The position numbers were made by a program, and so were the translations under genes. Positions 18,660 through 27,071 of a DNA stretch of 64,000 bases are shown piece after piece; the stretch's first letter is position 1, and each line of letters opens with the position of its first letter. The stretch is taken from NCBI RefSeq assembly GCF_040448685.1, contig NZ_CP159290.1, positions 3,906,001 to 3,970,000 on the forward strand, in the 5' to 3' direction. Source of the stretch: Cellulosimicrobium sp. ES-005 (lineage in GTDB: Bacteria; Actinomycetota; Actinomycetes; Actinomycetales; Cellulomonadaceae). The notes under the pieces are model-generated. The model was not told the DNA's origin. It saw only the letters and a list, made by a program, of their open reading frames with translations, and made no database searches.

Positions 18660-19016
18660 TCAGGAGCCGTCGAGGTCCAGCGGCCACGCAGGGTGCAGCT
18701 CGATCGCCCCGCCGTACGCCATGGGGTGCTCGGACGCGATGGCGATCGCGGCGTCCAGGTCGGGCGCCTCGAGGACGTCGAACCCGGCGATCGTCTCCTT
18801 GGTCTCGGAGAACGGCCCGTCGGTGACGAGGACCTTGCCGCCGCGCACCCGGACGCCGACGGCGTCCTCCGCGGGTCGCAGCCGGTCGCCCAGCACCGCG
18901 GCGCCGCTGCCGTAGTGGCGCCCGACCCACTCCTCGATCGGGGGTGCCGCCGCGGCCTCCTCGGGGCGCAGGTCGGGGTCGTGCGGCGTGCTGAGCACGA
19001 GCATGAGGTAACGCAT
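18660..19016 (-). CDS. YCII-related (DGPF) domain protein
   Basis: 118 residues. It starts MRYLMLVLSTPHDPD and carries the diagnostic VTDGPFSETKETIAGFDVLEA motif. YCII proteins are small ferredoxin-like-fold dimers of uncertain biochemistry that accompany ECF41/ECF42 sigma factors. ATG 19016 is preferred over the adjoining GTG 19019 because GGAGG lies at good spacing. The start overlaps the TGA of the small upstream gene (TGATG). The operon position suggests that it is a target or partner of the sigma factor. Confidence 0.9.
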   Translation of the reverse strand: MRYLMLVLSTPHDPDLRPEEAAAAPPIEEWVGRHYGSGAAVLGDRLRPAEDAVGVRVRGGKVLVTDGPFSETKETIAGFDVLEAPDLDAAIAIASEHPMAYGGAIELHPAWPLDLDGS

Positions 19017-19186
19017 CACAGGTCCTCCGCCCTCGTCGTCGCGGGCCGGCGGAGCGCCGTCGGCCCGTAGAGCACCACGTCGGCGGCGTCGATTCCGTCG
19101 CCCACGCCGCGCCGTCCGTCACGGTAGCGCGCGAGGTCCGGCGGCTGCTCCCGGTTCGCGGCGAGGATCGTCTCCAGAAAGGTCAT
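19016..19186 (-). CDS. Small 56-residue protein of unknown function
   Basis: From ATG 19186 the product is 56 residues, beginning MTFLETILAANREQPPDLA and ending TTRAEDL. CGAGGAGG lies 5-12 nt before the ATG, and the stop overlaps the YCII start as TGATG, both strong signs of a translated gene. It has an amphipathic start, a central RYRDGRRGVGDGIDAADVV segment, and no membrane helix or cysteine. I recognise no family. It is first in the operon with the YCII protein and ECF42 sigma factor and is easily missed because of its size. Confidence 0.65.
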   Translation of the reverse strand: MTFLETILAANREQPPDLARYRDGRRGVGDGIDAADVVLYGPTALRRPATTRAEDL

Positions 19187-19303
19187 CGTGCCTCCTCGGT
19201 CGTGCGGCCCGTGCGGCCGCTCACCAGGACGACGAACGACCGTCGCCGAGATCGACACCTCACGCGGACGAGTTCTGGGGAGCGGACTGCGGCGGGCGCT
19301 GGG

Positions 19304-19375
19304 CGCGAGATCGACCCGAGCATCCGAGATCGACCCTCGGGAGGTCGATCTGAAGGCGGACGGGTCGATCTCGCG
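19304..19375. repeat. Nested palindromic repeat, GATCGACCC family
   Basis: Outer arms CGCGAGATCGACCCG (19304-19318) and CGGGTCGATCTCGCG (19361-19375) are perfect over 15 bp. Inside lies a second stem, AGATCGACC and GGTCGATCT, made of the same word. It lies between the end of uxaC and the start of the ECF operon. Confidence 0.8.
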
Positions 19376-19401
19376 GGCGTGAGTGGGGTTCGGCGACGGG
19401 C

Positions 19402-20901
19402 TCACGCGCCCAGCGGGGGGTAGGAGGCCCTCGGGAGGTGGTAGGCGAGGTCGACGGCGGTGTCGATCGCCTCGTCGAAGTCGAGGCGGTGCTCGGCGAC
19501 GAGGCGGGCGAGGTGGCCGGCGTCGATCCGGCGTGCGAGGTCGTGGCGGGCGGGGATGGAGCAGAACGCGCGCGTGTCGTCGACGAACCCGCTCGTGTTG
19601 TAGAAGCCCGCGGTGTCGGTCGCGGCCTCGCGGAAGCGGCGCATGCCGTCGGGGGTGTCGAGGAACCACCACGGGGCGCCGAGCCGCAGCGCCGGGTAGA
19701 CCCCCGCGAGCGGGGCGAGCTCGCGCGAGAACGTGTCCTCGTCGACGGTGAACGCGATCATCCGGAAGCCCGGGTGGTGGCCGAACGCCTCGAGGACCGG
19801 ACGCAGCGCGCGGACGTACTCGGTGCGCTCGGGGATGTCGTAGCCCCTGTCGGGACCGTACGCCTGCACGACGCCGGCGCAGTGGTCGCGCAGGACGCCG
19901 GGGTGGAGCTGCATCACGAGGCCGTCCTCGGCCGACATCGCAGCCATCTGGAAGAGCATGTGCGCCGAGAACGCCCGGGCGTCCGCCGCGGTGGCCTCGC
20001 CGCGCAGCGCGCGGTCGAGGACGCGGGCGGCGTCGGCGTCGTCGAGGGGCGTGGTGTCCGCGGTGCGGTGGCCGTGGTCGGTCGCGCGGGCGCCGGCCGC
20101 GACGAACGCGGCGCGGCGCGCCCGGAGCGCGTCGAGGTAGGACCGGTAGTCGACGACGTCCGTCCCCGCGGCCGCGCCGAGCTCGGCCACCTGGGCGGCC
20201 CAGTCGGCGCGGTCGACGTGCAGGAGCGGGTCGGGGCGGAACGTCGGCACGACGCGCTCGCCCCAACCGTCCGCGGCGAGGCGCGCGTGGTCGGCGAGCG
20301 GGGACTGCGCGGGGTCGGTCGTCGCGAGGAGCTCGAGGCCGAACTGCTCGAAGAGCGCGCGCGGTCGGAACTCGGGTCGTGCGAGGCGGTCGACCAGGTG
20401 GTCGTACAGGGCGTCGGCGGTCTGTGCCGACGGGCGCACCGGGGCGCCGAAGACCTCGACGAGCGCGTGCTCGGTCCAGTAGCGCGTCGGGGTGCCGCGG
20501 AACAGGTGCCAGCCCGCGCAGAACCGGCGCCAGATCTCGCGCGGGTCCGTCTCGGCGGGCGCGGTGCCGTCGGGAGCGCCGGGCACGGGCGCGACGCCGA
20601 GGTCCTGGACGCCGCGCACGCCCGGCGCGCCGTGCGGTGACGTGCTCTGCGCGACGAGCATGCGCACGAGGTAGTGGTCGGGCGTGACGAACAGCGCCGC
20701 TGGGTCGCCGAACGACGCGTCGTCGGCGAGCAGCGCGGCGTCGACGTGCCCGTGCATGGAGACGATCGGGAGGTCGCGCGTCGCCGCGTAGACCTCGCGG
20801 GCGAGCGGTCGGAGCACGGGGTCGGCGGGGAGCGCGCGGTCGGGGTGCAGGGACCACGGCGCCGTCGCGGTGGTCGGGTCCAGGTGGGCCGTGCTCGTCA
20901 C
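19402..20901 (-). CDS. uxaC: Uronate isomerase
   Basis: 499 residues. It converts glucuronate to fructuronate and galacturonate to tagaturonate in the cytosol. Amidohydrolase-fold signatures: IVSMHGHVDAALLA (metal-site HxH), HLFRGTPTRYWTEHAL, HMLFQMAAMSAEDGLVMQLHPG, MIAFTVDEDTFSREL, and the conserved YNTSGFVDDTRAFCSIPARHD near the end. GTG 20901 is chosen because GGAGG at 20911-20907 gives ideal spacing; the in-frame ATG at 20919 has no ribosome site. It is divergent from a LacI gene, with operators between. The product feeds the UxuB/UxuA enzymes at 32.8-35.6 kb. Confidence 0.93.
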   Translation of the reverse strand: MTSTAHLDPTTATAPWSLHPDRALPADPVLRPLAREVYAATRDLPIVSMHGHVDAALLADDASFGDPAALFVTPDHYLVRMLVAQSTSPHGAPGVRGVQDLGVAPVPGAPDGTAPAETDPREIWRRFCAGWHLFRGTPTRYWTEHALVEVFGAPVRPSAQTADALYDHLVDRLARPEFRPRALFEQFGLELLATTDPAQSPLADHARLAADGWGERVVPTFRPDPLLHVDRADWAAQVAELGAAAGTDVVDYRSYLDALRARRAAFVAAGARATDHGHRTADTTPLDDADAARVLDRALRGEATAADARAFSAHMLFQMAAMSAEDGLVMQLHPGVLRDHCAGVVQAYGPDRGYDIPERTEYVRALRPVLEAFGHHPGFRMIAFTVDEDTFSRELAPLAGVYPALRLGAPWWFLDTPDGMRRFREAATDTAGFYNTSGFVDDTRAFCSIPARHDLARRIDAGHLARLVAEHRLDFDEAIDTAVDLAYHLPRASYPPLGA

Positions 20902-20922
20902 GGGTTCCTCCAGAGGCATCGT

Positions 20923-20936
20923 TGCGAACGTTTGCA
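20923..20936. promoter_or_regulatory. UxuR-like LacI operator O1 at uxaC
   Basis: TGCGAACGTTTGCA, a CG-centred dyad with 12 of 14 symmetric positions. The identical 14-mer is at 32656-32669. On the uxaC side it overlaps a possible -10 (TACGAT, 20941-20936 reverse). Confidence 0.75.
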
Positions 20937-20979
20937 TCGTACGCCACGGGGTCTCTCGGAGCGAAAGCCGCGGGGCCGC

Positions 20980-20993
20980 TACAATCGTTCGCA
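20980..20993. promoter_or_regulatory. UxuR-like operator O2 with overlapping -10 of the lacI gene
   Basis: TACAATCGTTCGCA: the first six bases are a good -10 (TACAAT) and the rest is the CGTTCGCA half of O1. The identical 14-mer is at 32713-32726. Distance to O1 is 57 bp in both places. Confidence 0.7.
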
Positions 20994-21037
20994 GCCCCGG
21001 GTCTCCCTGCGGGGCCCCGAGCGCCGAGGAGGCAGCC

Positions 21038-22057
21038 GTGGTCACCGTCCGTGACGTCGCCCGCGAGAGCGGGGTGTCGATCTCCACGGTCTCCCGCGCC
21101 CTCGCCGAGCCCGAGCGCGTCGCCCCGGAGACGCGCGACCGCGTCGTCGCCGTCGCCCACCGCCTCGGGTACCGGCCCAACCGCGCCGCGAGCGGGCTGC
21201 GTGCCGGTCGCACCGGGGCCCTCGGTCTCGTCGTGCCCGACCTGGAGAACCCGTACTTCGCGTCCGTGACCAAGGGCGTGCAGGCGCGGGCGCGCCAGAC
21301 GGGCCACGCCGTGTTCGTCGTCGACGCGGGGGAGGACCCCGCGCTCGAGACCGAGCTCGTGACCGGGCTGCGGTCCCAGACGGACGGGCTCGTGCTGTGC
21401 TCTCCGCGTGCCGCCGAGGCCGACCTGGACGCAGCGCGGGGCGCCCCCGTCGTCCTCGTCAACCTCCGGCACGACGGCGTGCCCTCCGTCTCCTCGGACG
21501 ACGCGCACGGCGTCGTCCTCGCCGTCGAGCACCTGCGGGCGCTCGGGCACCGCCGCGTCGCGTACGTCGGCGGGCCCGACCGGTCGTGGTCCGACGCGCG
21601 CCGCCGCGCCGGGCTCGACGTCGTCCGCGAGCGCTACCCCGACGTCGAGACCGTCACCGTGGGGTCGTTCCGCCCCCGTGTCGAGGGCGGTCGTGCGGCC
21701 GCCGACCTCGTCGTCGCGTCGGGGGCGACGGCGGTCCTCGCCTACAACGACCTCGTCGCCCTCGGCCTCGTCGCGCGACTCCGGGAGCGCGGCGTCGACG
21801 TGCCGCGCGACCTCAGCGTCGTCGGGTTCGACGACACGTTCGTCGCGACCCTCGCGTCGCCCCCGCTCACCACGGTCCGCACCGACCTCGCGCGCCTCGG
21901 TGCCCGCGCCGTCGACCGCCTGGTCGCGGCGCTCGGCACGCGTCGCGGGGCCGTCGCCGACGCCGACGGGTCGCCGGAGCCCGCGACGGCGCCCGACGAC
22001 GTCCTCCCCGTCGAGCTCATGGTGCGCGACTCCACGACCCTCGCCCCCGCGAGATAG
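21038..22057 (+). CDS. LacI-family transcriptional regulator, probable hexuronate repressor
   Basis: 339 residues from GTG 21038 (GAGGAGG upstream). The helix-turn-helix VTVRDVARESGVSISTVSRAL and hinge segment NRAASGLRAGRT occupy residues 1-60, and the periplasmic-binding-protein-like effector domain follows (GALGLVVPDLENPYFASVTKG; AVEHLRALGHRRVAYVGGP; VVGFDDTFVATLASPPLTTV). Divergent from uxaC, it probably represses uxaC, itself and the uxuBA operon in response to a hexuronate or its product, because the same operator pair occurs at both loci. The TAG stop lies inside a palindromic repeat. Confidence 0.9.
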   Translation: MVTVRDVARESGVSISTVSRALAEPERVAPETRDRVVAVAHRLGYRPNRAASGLRAGRTGALGLVVPDLENPYFASVTKGVQARARQTGHAVFVVDAGEDPALETELVTGLRSQTDGLVLCSPRAAEADLDAARGAPVVLVNLRHDGVPSVSSDDAHGVVLAVEHLRALGHRRVAYVGGPDRSWSDARRRAGLDVVRERYPDVETVTVGSFRPRVEGGRAAADLVVASGATAVLAYNDLVALGLVARLRERGVDVPRDLSVVGFDDTFVATLASPPLTTVRTDLARLGARAVDRLVAALGTRRGAVADADGSPEPATAPDDVLPVELMVRDSTTLAPAR

Positions 22058-22120
22058 AGCCTCCGGTCTCGGCGTAGAGCTCGCCGGGCTCTACCTCGCG
22101 ACGGGAGCCGCTATCTCGCG
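22048..22120. repeat. Palindromic intergenic repeat, GGTAG/CTACC family
   Basis: CGCGAGATAG (22048-22057) and CTATCTCGCG (22111-22120) are perfect outer arms. Inside are GTAGAGCTCG and GGGCTCTACCTCG. The left arm carries the TAG stop of the LacI gene. Confidence 0.75.
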
Positions 22121-22152
22121 CGCCACCTGGGTTCCATGGCGCACGACCGAGA

Positions 22153-22194
22153 CGGGGCCGCCTCGCGCGCCGAGTGGCGCGCGGGACGGCCCCG
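22153..22194 (-). terminator. Terminator hairpin of the secreted DUF1080 gene
   Basis: CGGGGCCGCCTCGCGCGCC and GGCGCGCGGGACGGCCCCG pair over 19 positions with a few mismatches and a 4-nt loop, 18 bp beyond the stop at 22212. Confidence 0.65.
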
Positions 22195-22211
22195 GGACCG
22201 GAGCGGGCCGG

Positions 22212-25200
22212 TCAGCCGCAGGACGGCTGGCCGTGCTCCGGGGTCGCGACGGTCTCCCGCTCGTCGGAGGTGTCGGACGGACGGGCGGTGACGGTCACGG
22301 ATCCGGCCGTCGGGTCCTCCACGCCCCGGACGGCGAACGACTGGTAGGCGTTCTTGCCAGGAGCGACGTCCGTGAACGTCCTGGACCCGTACGGCGTGTC
22401 GAGGACGACGTCCAGCGGGACGGTGTCCTCGTTGAGCGCGCGGACCGCGACGTACGGCGTGCCCGCGAGGCACCGGACCTCGGCGGTCGCGGTGATCGCG
22501 ACCTCCTCCTGGCCGGGCTCCTCGACGCTGGAGAGGCGCTCGATCCAGATGTTGCGGAACCGGGGGTTGAGGCCGGGGTCGCCGTGGTCCTGGAGCTTGA
22601 TGTACCCCGACGTCGGTCCCTCCGCCCGGCCGTTGCCGGTCTTGCCGGTGACGGCGACGTCGTCGTGCACGACCTGCCCGTTCCACACGAGCGTGAGGCG
22701 CGCGTCCTCGGTCTTCTTGCCGTCGGGGCCGAAGCGGGCTCCGCGGAACGTGATGTCGTACGTCTGCCACGTGCCCATCGGCGTCGCCGCGTTCACGTCG
22801 GGAGCCCTCTGGAGGTAGATCGCCCCGGCGTGGTCGTTCCGCGGCGGGTCGATGCCGAAGGACTCGAGCACCTGCACCTCGTACCGCTCCTGGATGTAGA
22901 CGCCGCTGTTGCCGCGCGCCTGGCCCGTGACGTCGGGCGCGTGCTCGGGCTGGTACCACTCGACGTGCATCCGGAAGTCGTCGAACTTCTCCTGGGTGCG
23001 GATGTCGCCGCCGAACGACTCGACGGAGCCGTCGGCGATCGGCCACGTCGCGGGACCGCCGCCGTTGACGGCCGCCCACTGGTCGAGGTCGTCGCCGTCG
23101 AACAGCGTGATGCGCTCGGTCGGGGTGACGGTGAGGCTGTCGAGGTTGACGTGCCCGATGTCGTCGTCGTCGTGCCGGATCGTGATGGTGTTGGCGCCCG
23201 CGCGCAGCGGCACGGTCTCGACCTGGGTGGCCCAGGTGGACCACGCCACGGTGCTGTCGAACCAGACCTGCTTGAGCTTCTCGCCGTTGACGTAGAGGCT
23301 CAGGTTCCTCGGCAGCGGCGCGGGGTCGCTGTTCTGGCCGTTGGCGTAGCGGATCGCGAGGTCGTGCAGGCCGGCCTCCTCGGTGCGGACGGCGAACGTC
23401 GTCTGGGCGCCCGGCTCCCAGTTGCGGTCGACGAACCCGGAGCCCGAGTAGCCGGCGTGGTTGCTGTTCCACCCGGCGCCGCCGCTGATGTCCGCGGCCT
23501 CGGCCTCGTAGACCGGCGGGGCGACGGAGCCGTCGGGCAGGCGGGTGAGGGTGTACCAGGCCTCGGTGCTCCACAGCTCCTGGCCGGTCTCGGACGCGAA
23601 GGGGCGCGGGGAGTGGACGTTCACGACCCGCCCGGGCTTCAGCCCGTCGATCTGGAGCGTGACGGTCTTCCGGTCCTCCGACACGGTCGCGGAGGCGACG
23701 TCGAGGTCCTCCTCGTCGACCTTCGGGCCGCCGTACTGCGGGGTCGCGACGTAGCGCCACTGCGCGGCGGTGTACTTCGACGCGAGGTCCTGCGCCGTCT
23801 CCTCGGAGAGCGGCTGCGTGTACTCGATCTCGAACCCGCCCTCGACGGCGCGCATCGCGAGCATGTCGAACGCGTCGTTGCCGTCGTACGTGAGCTTCTG
23901 CAGCCCGTACGAGAGCTTGCCCGCCTGGCCCCAGTTGCCCGACCAGCCGATGCCGCCGACGTAGATCGCGCCGTCGGGGCCGACGCTCGTGCGGCTGACG
24001 CCGGACTCGAGGCCCTGCGTCATGCGGAAGACGGCGCCCTGCTCCTGGCCTGCGACATCCTCGAGGTAGGCGCGCTGGAGCCCGCCGTACGTCACGTCGC
24101 CGATCGCGAGCTGCCCGGCGAACACGCCCTCGGTGAGCACGACCGGGTTGCTCGGCGAGTTCGAGATCTCGTTGTGCGGCATCCACAGGACCGGCTCGGT
24201 GACGGGCTGGTCGTCGTAGGGGCCGTCGGGGTTGGTGAAGTGGTTGTAGAACGCGCCCTCCTCGACGCGCACCAGCTTGGACGTCGGGATGCGGACGCCC
24301 TGGTTGTCGGTGACGTACATCGCGCCGTCGGTGCCCCAGCCCAGCCCGTTCGGGGTGCGCAGGCCGCCCGCGACGTACTCGACCTCGCCGGTCTCCTTGC
24401 TGATCTTCATGACCGAGCCGCGGTTCTCCGCGAGCTGCGGGTCGAGCGAGTTGCCGCCCGGCACCATGGCGATGCCGGTGGTGACGTAGAAGTAGCCGTC
24501 CTCGTAGAGGAGACCGAACGCGAACTCGTGGTAGTTGCCGCCGAACGGCCAGGTCGCGAACGTGTCGTACTCGTCGGCGACCTCGTCGCCGTCGGTGTCG
24601 ACGAGCGCCGTGAGGCCGTCCTTCTCGGACACGTAGATCGTGCCGTCGACGTACTTGAGGCCCATCGGCTCCGTCAGGCCCTCGGCGACCTTCGTGTAGG
24701 TCACGTCGTCCGCGCCGGTGTCGCCCTGGACGTGGTCGATCAGGTAGACCTCGCCGCGCTGCGTGAGCCGGTCGCCGCCCCACGTGGAGATGGCCAGACG
24801 GCCGTCGGGCAGCCAGTCCATGCCCGTCACCTGCGGCTGGAAGCCCTCGGGGCGCAGGTCGGTGAGCGTGTAGTCGGGGTGCACCTCGGTGAGCGGCAGG
24901 CCGTCGCCCGGTGCCTCGGTGATGCCCTCGCACTCCTTGCGGCCGGGCGACGTGACGCGCGTGACGTCGGCGTCGGTGCTCAGCACGGAGTTCGGGACGA
25001 GCACGTAGCCCGAGGCGCCCGGCGGCCGCCACTCGAGCTTGAGCCGCTGGTCGAACTCGCCGTCGAAGTGGTCGATGCGCAGCGCGCGGTAGCCCGCGTC
25101 GAGCTGGATCGACCCCTCCTTGGACGTCGCGCCGTGACGGCCCGGGTGGTCGACGACGAGCTCGTCGTCGAGCAGCAGTCGCGCGCCGTCGTCGTTCGTG

Positions 25201-25601
25201 ATCCGGAAGTCGTACGTGCCGGCTTCGGGGACGTTCAGGTACCCCGTCACCTCGGTGACGAACTTGTCCGTGAGGCCGAAGTCGGCCGCCGTGGTCCAGT
25301 CGATGGTCGGCATGATCTTGTCGACGTTGGGCGTCTGCCCGGGCTTGAGCGTGCAGTAGTCGTCGAGGATGACCTGGACGTCGAAGACGCGCAGGGTCAC
25401 GCCGGGCTCCTGCGGGCGGATGTCCGCCTGCGTCGCGGCGGGTGCCACGGCGGGTGCGGCGGTCGGCACCGCGGCCTGGGCCGTGAGGACGCCGGACGGC
25501 ACGGCCAGGGCGGCGAGCGCGGCCACGAGGGCACGCCGTCTTCTGCGGCGGGGCCGGGGCGTGCCGTGCGGGGGTGGTGCGTCGGTCGAGGGGTGTTCCA
25601 T
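22212..25601 (-). CDS. Large secreted PA14/beta-propeller/DUF1080 protein, putative 3-keto-glycoside-processing enzyme
   Basis: 1129 residues, secreted (signal segment up to about residue 45, TAQAA). Domains: PA14-like (about 60-190, with TYDFRITNDDGARLLLDDEL), a sorbosone-dehydrogenase-like beta-propeller (about 230-640; GMDWLPDGRLAISTWGGD, AGGLRTPNGLGWGTDGAMYV), a CBM6/35-like module (about 715-840; YEAEAADISGGAGWNSNHAGY), a DUF1080 jelly roll (about 850-1030; ITLFDGDDLDQW, GNSGVYIQERYEVQVLESFG), and an about 97-residue C-terminal domain starting EVAITATAEVRCLAG. DUF1080 members act on 3-keto-glucosides. The same C-terminal domain ends the GH30 protein at 56.5 kb. ATG 25601 has GGAGAGG upstream. 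Its promoter shares an operator with the 27.8-32.6 kb operon. Confidence 0.85.
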   Translation of the reverse strand: MEHPSTDAPPPHGTPRPRRRRRRALVAALAALAVPSGVLTAQAAVPTAAPAVAPAATQADIRPQEPGVTLRVFDVQVILDDYCTLKPGQTPNVDKIMPTIDWTTAADFGLTDKFVTEVTGYLNVPEAGTYDFRITNDDGARLLLDDELVVDHPGRHGATSKEGSIQLDAGYRALRIDHFDGEFDQRLKLEWRPPGASGYVLVPNSVLSTDADVTRVTSPGRKECEGITEAPGDGLPLTEVHPDYTLTDLRPEGFQPQVTGMDWLPDGRLAISTWGGDRLTQRGEVYLIDHVQGDTGADDVTYTKVAEGLTEPMGLKYVDGTIYVSEKDGLTALVDTDGDEVADEYDTFATWPFGGNYHEFAFGLLYEDGYFYVTTGIAMVPGGNSLDPQLAENRGSVMKISKETGEVEYVAGGLRTPNGLGWGTDGAMYVTDNQGVRIPTSKLVRVEEGAFYNHFTNPDGPYDDQPVTEPVLWMPHNEISNSPSNPVVLTEGVFAGQLAIGDVTYGGLQRAYLEDVAGQEQGAVFRMTQGLESGVSRTSVGPDGAIYVGGIGWSGNWGQAGKLSYGLQKLTYDGNDAFDMLAMRAVEGGFEIEYTQPLSEETAQDLASKYTAAQWRYVATPQYGGPKVDEEDLDVASATVSEDRKTVTLQIDGLKPGRVVNVHSPRPFASETGQELWSTEAWYTLTRLPDGSVAPPVYEAEAADISGGAGWNSNHAGYSGSGFVDRNWEPGAQTTFAVRTEEAGLHDLAIRYANGQNSDPAPLPRNLSLYVNGEKLKQVWFDSTVAWSTWATQVETVPLRAGANTITIRHDDDDIGHVNLDSLTVTPTERITLFDGDDLDQWAAVNGGGPATWPIADGSVESFGGDIRTQEKFDDFRMHVEWYQPEHAPDVTGQARGNSGVYIQERYEVQVLESFGIDPPRNDHAGAIYLQRAPDVNAATPMGTWQTYDITFRGARFGPDGKKTEDARLTLVWNGQVVHDDVAVTGKTGNGRAEGPTSGYIKLQDHGDPGLNPRFRNIWIERLSSVEEPGQEEVAITATAEVRCLAGTPYVAVRALNEDTVPLDVVLDTPYGSRTFTDVAPGKNAYQSFAVRGVEDPTAGSVTVTARPSDTSDERETVATPEHGQPSCG

Positions 25602-25671
25602 CAGCCTGCCTCTCCGTCGAGGACCGTGCGTCGGACTGCGCACAGGGCGCGCATCGGTGCGCTGTGCCGTC

Positions 25672-25720
25672 ACTATCCGGGCGCGCACGACGTCCGGGCA
25701 ACGAGTTGCCACTTGTTGCC
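25672..25720 (-). promoter_or_regulatory. Promoter and operator of the DUF1080 gene
   Basis: The reverse strand carries GGCAAC-TC-GTTGCC (25710-25697). Its right half continues into a -35 TTGCCC (25701-25696), followed after 18 bp by GATAGT (25677-25672). The 25 bp from 25720 to 25696 match 27584-27608 at 22 positions. Confidence 0.65.
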
Positions 25721-25755
25721 CGGCCCGGCGGCGACCGCGCCGCGGGCGGGTGCGG

Positions 25756-26760
25756 TCAGGCCGGGCGGCCGGTCGAGCCGCGCTCGACGAGCTTCGCCGG
25801 GAGCAGCGTCGGCCCGGCGGCCGGCGCGGGCGACGTGCGGAGCTGGGCCAGGAGCCGCTGGACCGCGAACGACCCGAAGTGGCGCAGCGGTGCGGCGACG
25901 GTCGTGAGCGGCGGGGTGCAGAAGTCCGAGCCGAAGATGTTGTCGAACCCGACGATGCTCAGGTCGCGCGGCACCTCGACCCCGAGCCGGCGCAGGCCGC
26001 GCATCGCGCCGATCGCGATGAGGTCGTTGTACGCGACGGCCGCCGTGGCGGGGTGCTTGACGAGCGACTTGGCCGCGGAGAGCCCGCCGGCGAGGGTCGG
26101 CGCGAACGGGCCGATCCGCCGCGCCTGCACGTCGGTCTCGCGTGTCGCCTCGCGGAACGCTCGCCAGCGCATCCCGTCGGCCCACGACGCCTCGGGCCCC
26201 GCGACGTAGGCGAGGCTCGTGTGCCCGAGCCCGGCCAGGTGCTCGACGGCGCTGCGCATGCCCTGGGCGTTGTCCGTCAGGACGCTCGGGACGTCGGTCA
26301 TGTGCCGGTTCATGACGACGGTGGGCCGCTGCTTCGCGGCGACCCGGATCGAGGAGTCCGAGAGCCGGGAGGTCGCGAGGATCAGACCTTCCACGAGGGG
26401 CAGCGTCCGGTCGAGCGCGCGGCGCTCCGCCTCGTCGGACTCGTGGGCGTCGACCATGAGCAGCGTGTACCCGGCGTCGCGGGCCGTCTTCTCCGCGCCG
26501 CGGATGATCTCGAAGAAGAAGGGGTTGGTCACGTCGGCCACGACGATCGCGAGCAGCGAGGTCCGGCCGCTCGGCAGGCCGCGGGCCAGCGGGTTCGTCC
26601 GGTACCCGAGCTCGTTGGCGACCTGGCGGATCCGCTCCGCGGTCTGCGCGTTGACGCGGCCGGGACGCGAGAACGTCCGTGACACGGTCGAGGGGGCGAC
26701 GCCGGCCGCCTGGGCGACGTCGTAGATCGTCGGGCTGGCACCATTGCCGGCTGAGGTCAT
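25756..26760 (-). CDS. LacI-family transcriptional regulator
   Basis: 334 residues from ATG 26760. The DNA-binding head PTIYDVAQAAGVAPSTVSRT is followed by GYRTNPLARGLPSGRT and the effector domain (LLAIVVADVTNPFFFEIIRGAEK; VEHLAGLGHTSLAYVAGPE; IVGFDNIFGSDFCTPPLTTV). It lies between the secreted DUF1080 gene and the isomerase/ABC/oxidoreductase operon. The same operator core, GGCAAC-NN-GTTGYC, occurs at both promoters, and a variant AACAAC-CG-GTTGTC lies at its own promoter. It is therefore the likely local, autoregulated repressor; the effector is unknown. Confidence 0.92.
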   Translation of the reverse strand: MTSAGNGASPTIYDVAQAAGVAPSTVSRTFSRPGRVNAQTAERIRQVANELGYRTNPLARGLPSGRTSLLAIVVADVTNPFFFEIIRGAEKTARDAGYTLLMVDAHESDEAERRALDRTLPLVEGLILATSRLSDSSIRVAAKQRPTVVMNRHMTDVPSVLTDNAQGMRSAVEHLAGLGHTSLAYVAGPEASWADGMRWRAFREATRETDVQARRIGPFAPTLAGGLSAAKSLVKHPATAAVAYNDLIAIGAMRGLRRLGVEVPRDLSIVGFDNIFGSDFCTPPLTTVAAPLRHFGSFAVQRLLAQLRTSPAPAAGPTLLPAKLVERGSTGRPA

Positions 26761-27071
26761 GCGGTCGGACTGTAACGGGCGTGACAGCGCCGGACAACAA
26801 CCGGTTGTCACCCTCGTGTCGCGGCCGTGCCCCGTGACCAGCCGATACGCACGCCGCGGCCGCCCGGTGCCCGCCCCTCGCGCCGCCCGACCGCAGGTCT
26901 CGTGGCAACCCACGGCAACCGACGGCAACTCCTTGACGGGCCCCGAACGGCATCCTCCAATGGCTCCGTGATCTCGCGTGCGAACGCGTCCCTGCGCCCG
27001 ACGACGGCACGTCGGCGGCCTGGACCTCGACCCTCCGGTGCCGTCCCGGTCCTGCCCGGCGGACGGCGTCG
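26761..27071. other. Intergenic region with phased GGCAAC half-sites
   Basis: 311 bp. Besides the LacI promoter it contains three GGCAAC words at 26904, 26914 and 26924, exactly 10 bp apart. The last is followed by a degenerate CTTGAC (26924-26937). They look like additional sites for the same regulator on one DNA face. Confidence 0.5.
26769..26809 (-). promoter_or_regulatory. Autoregulated promoter of the LacI gene
   Basis: Reverse strand: TTGTCC (26797-26792), 17 bp, TACAGT (26774-26769). The -35 is embedded in the dyad around ACAACCGGTTGT (26797-26808). Confidence 0.65.

Noticed and set aside
21408-25907. 1499-codon open frame opposite the DUF1080 gene
   Set aside because: Composition is the complement of a clear secreted protein on the other strand; no domain or start signal.
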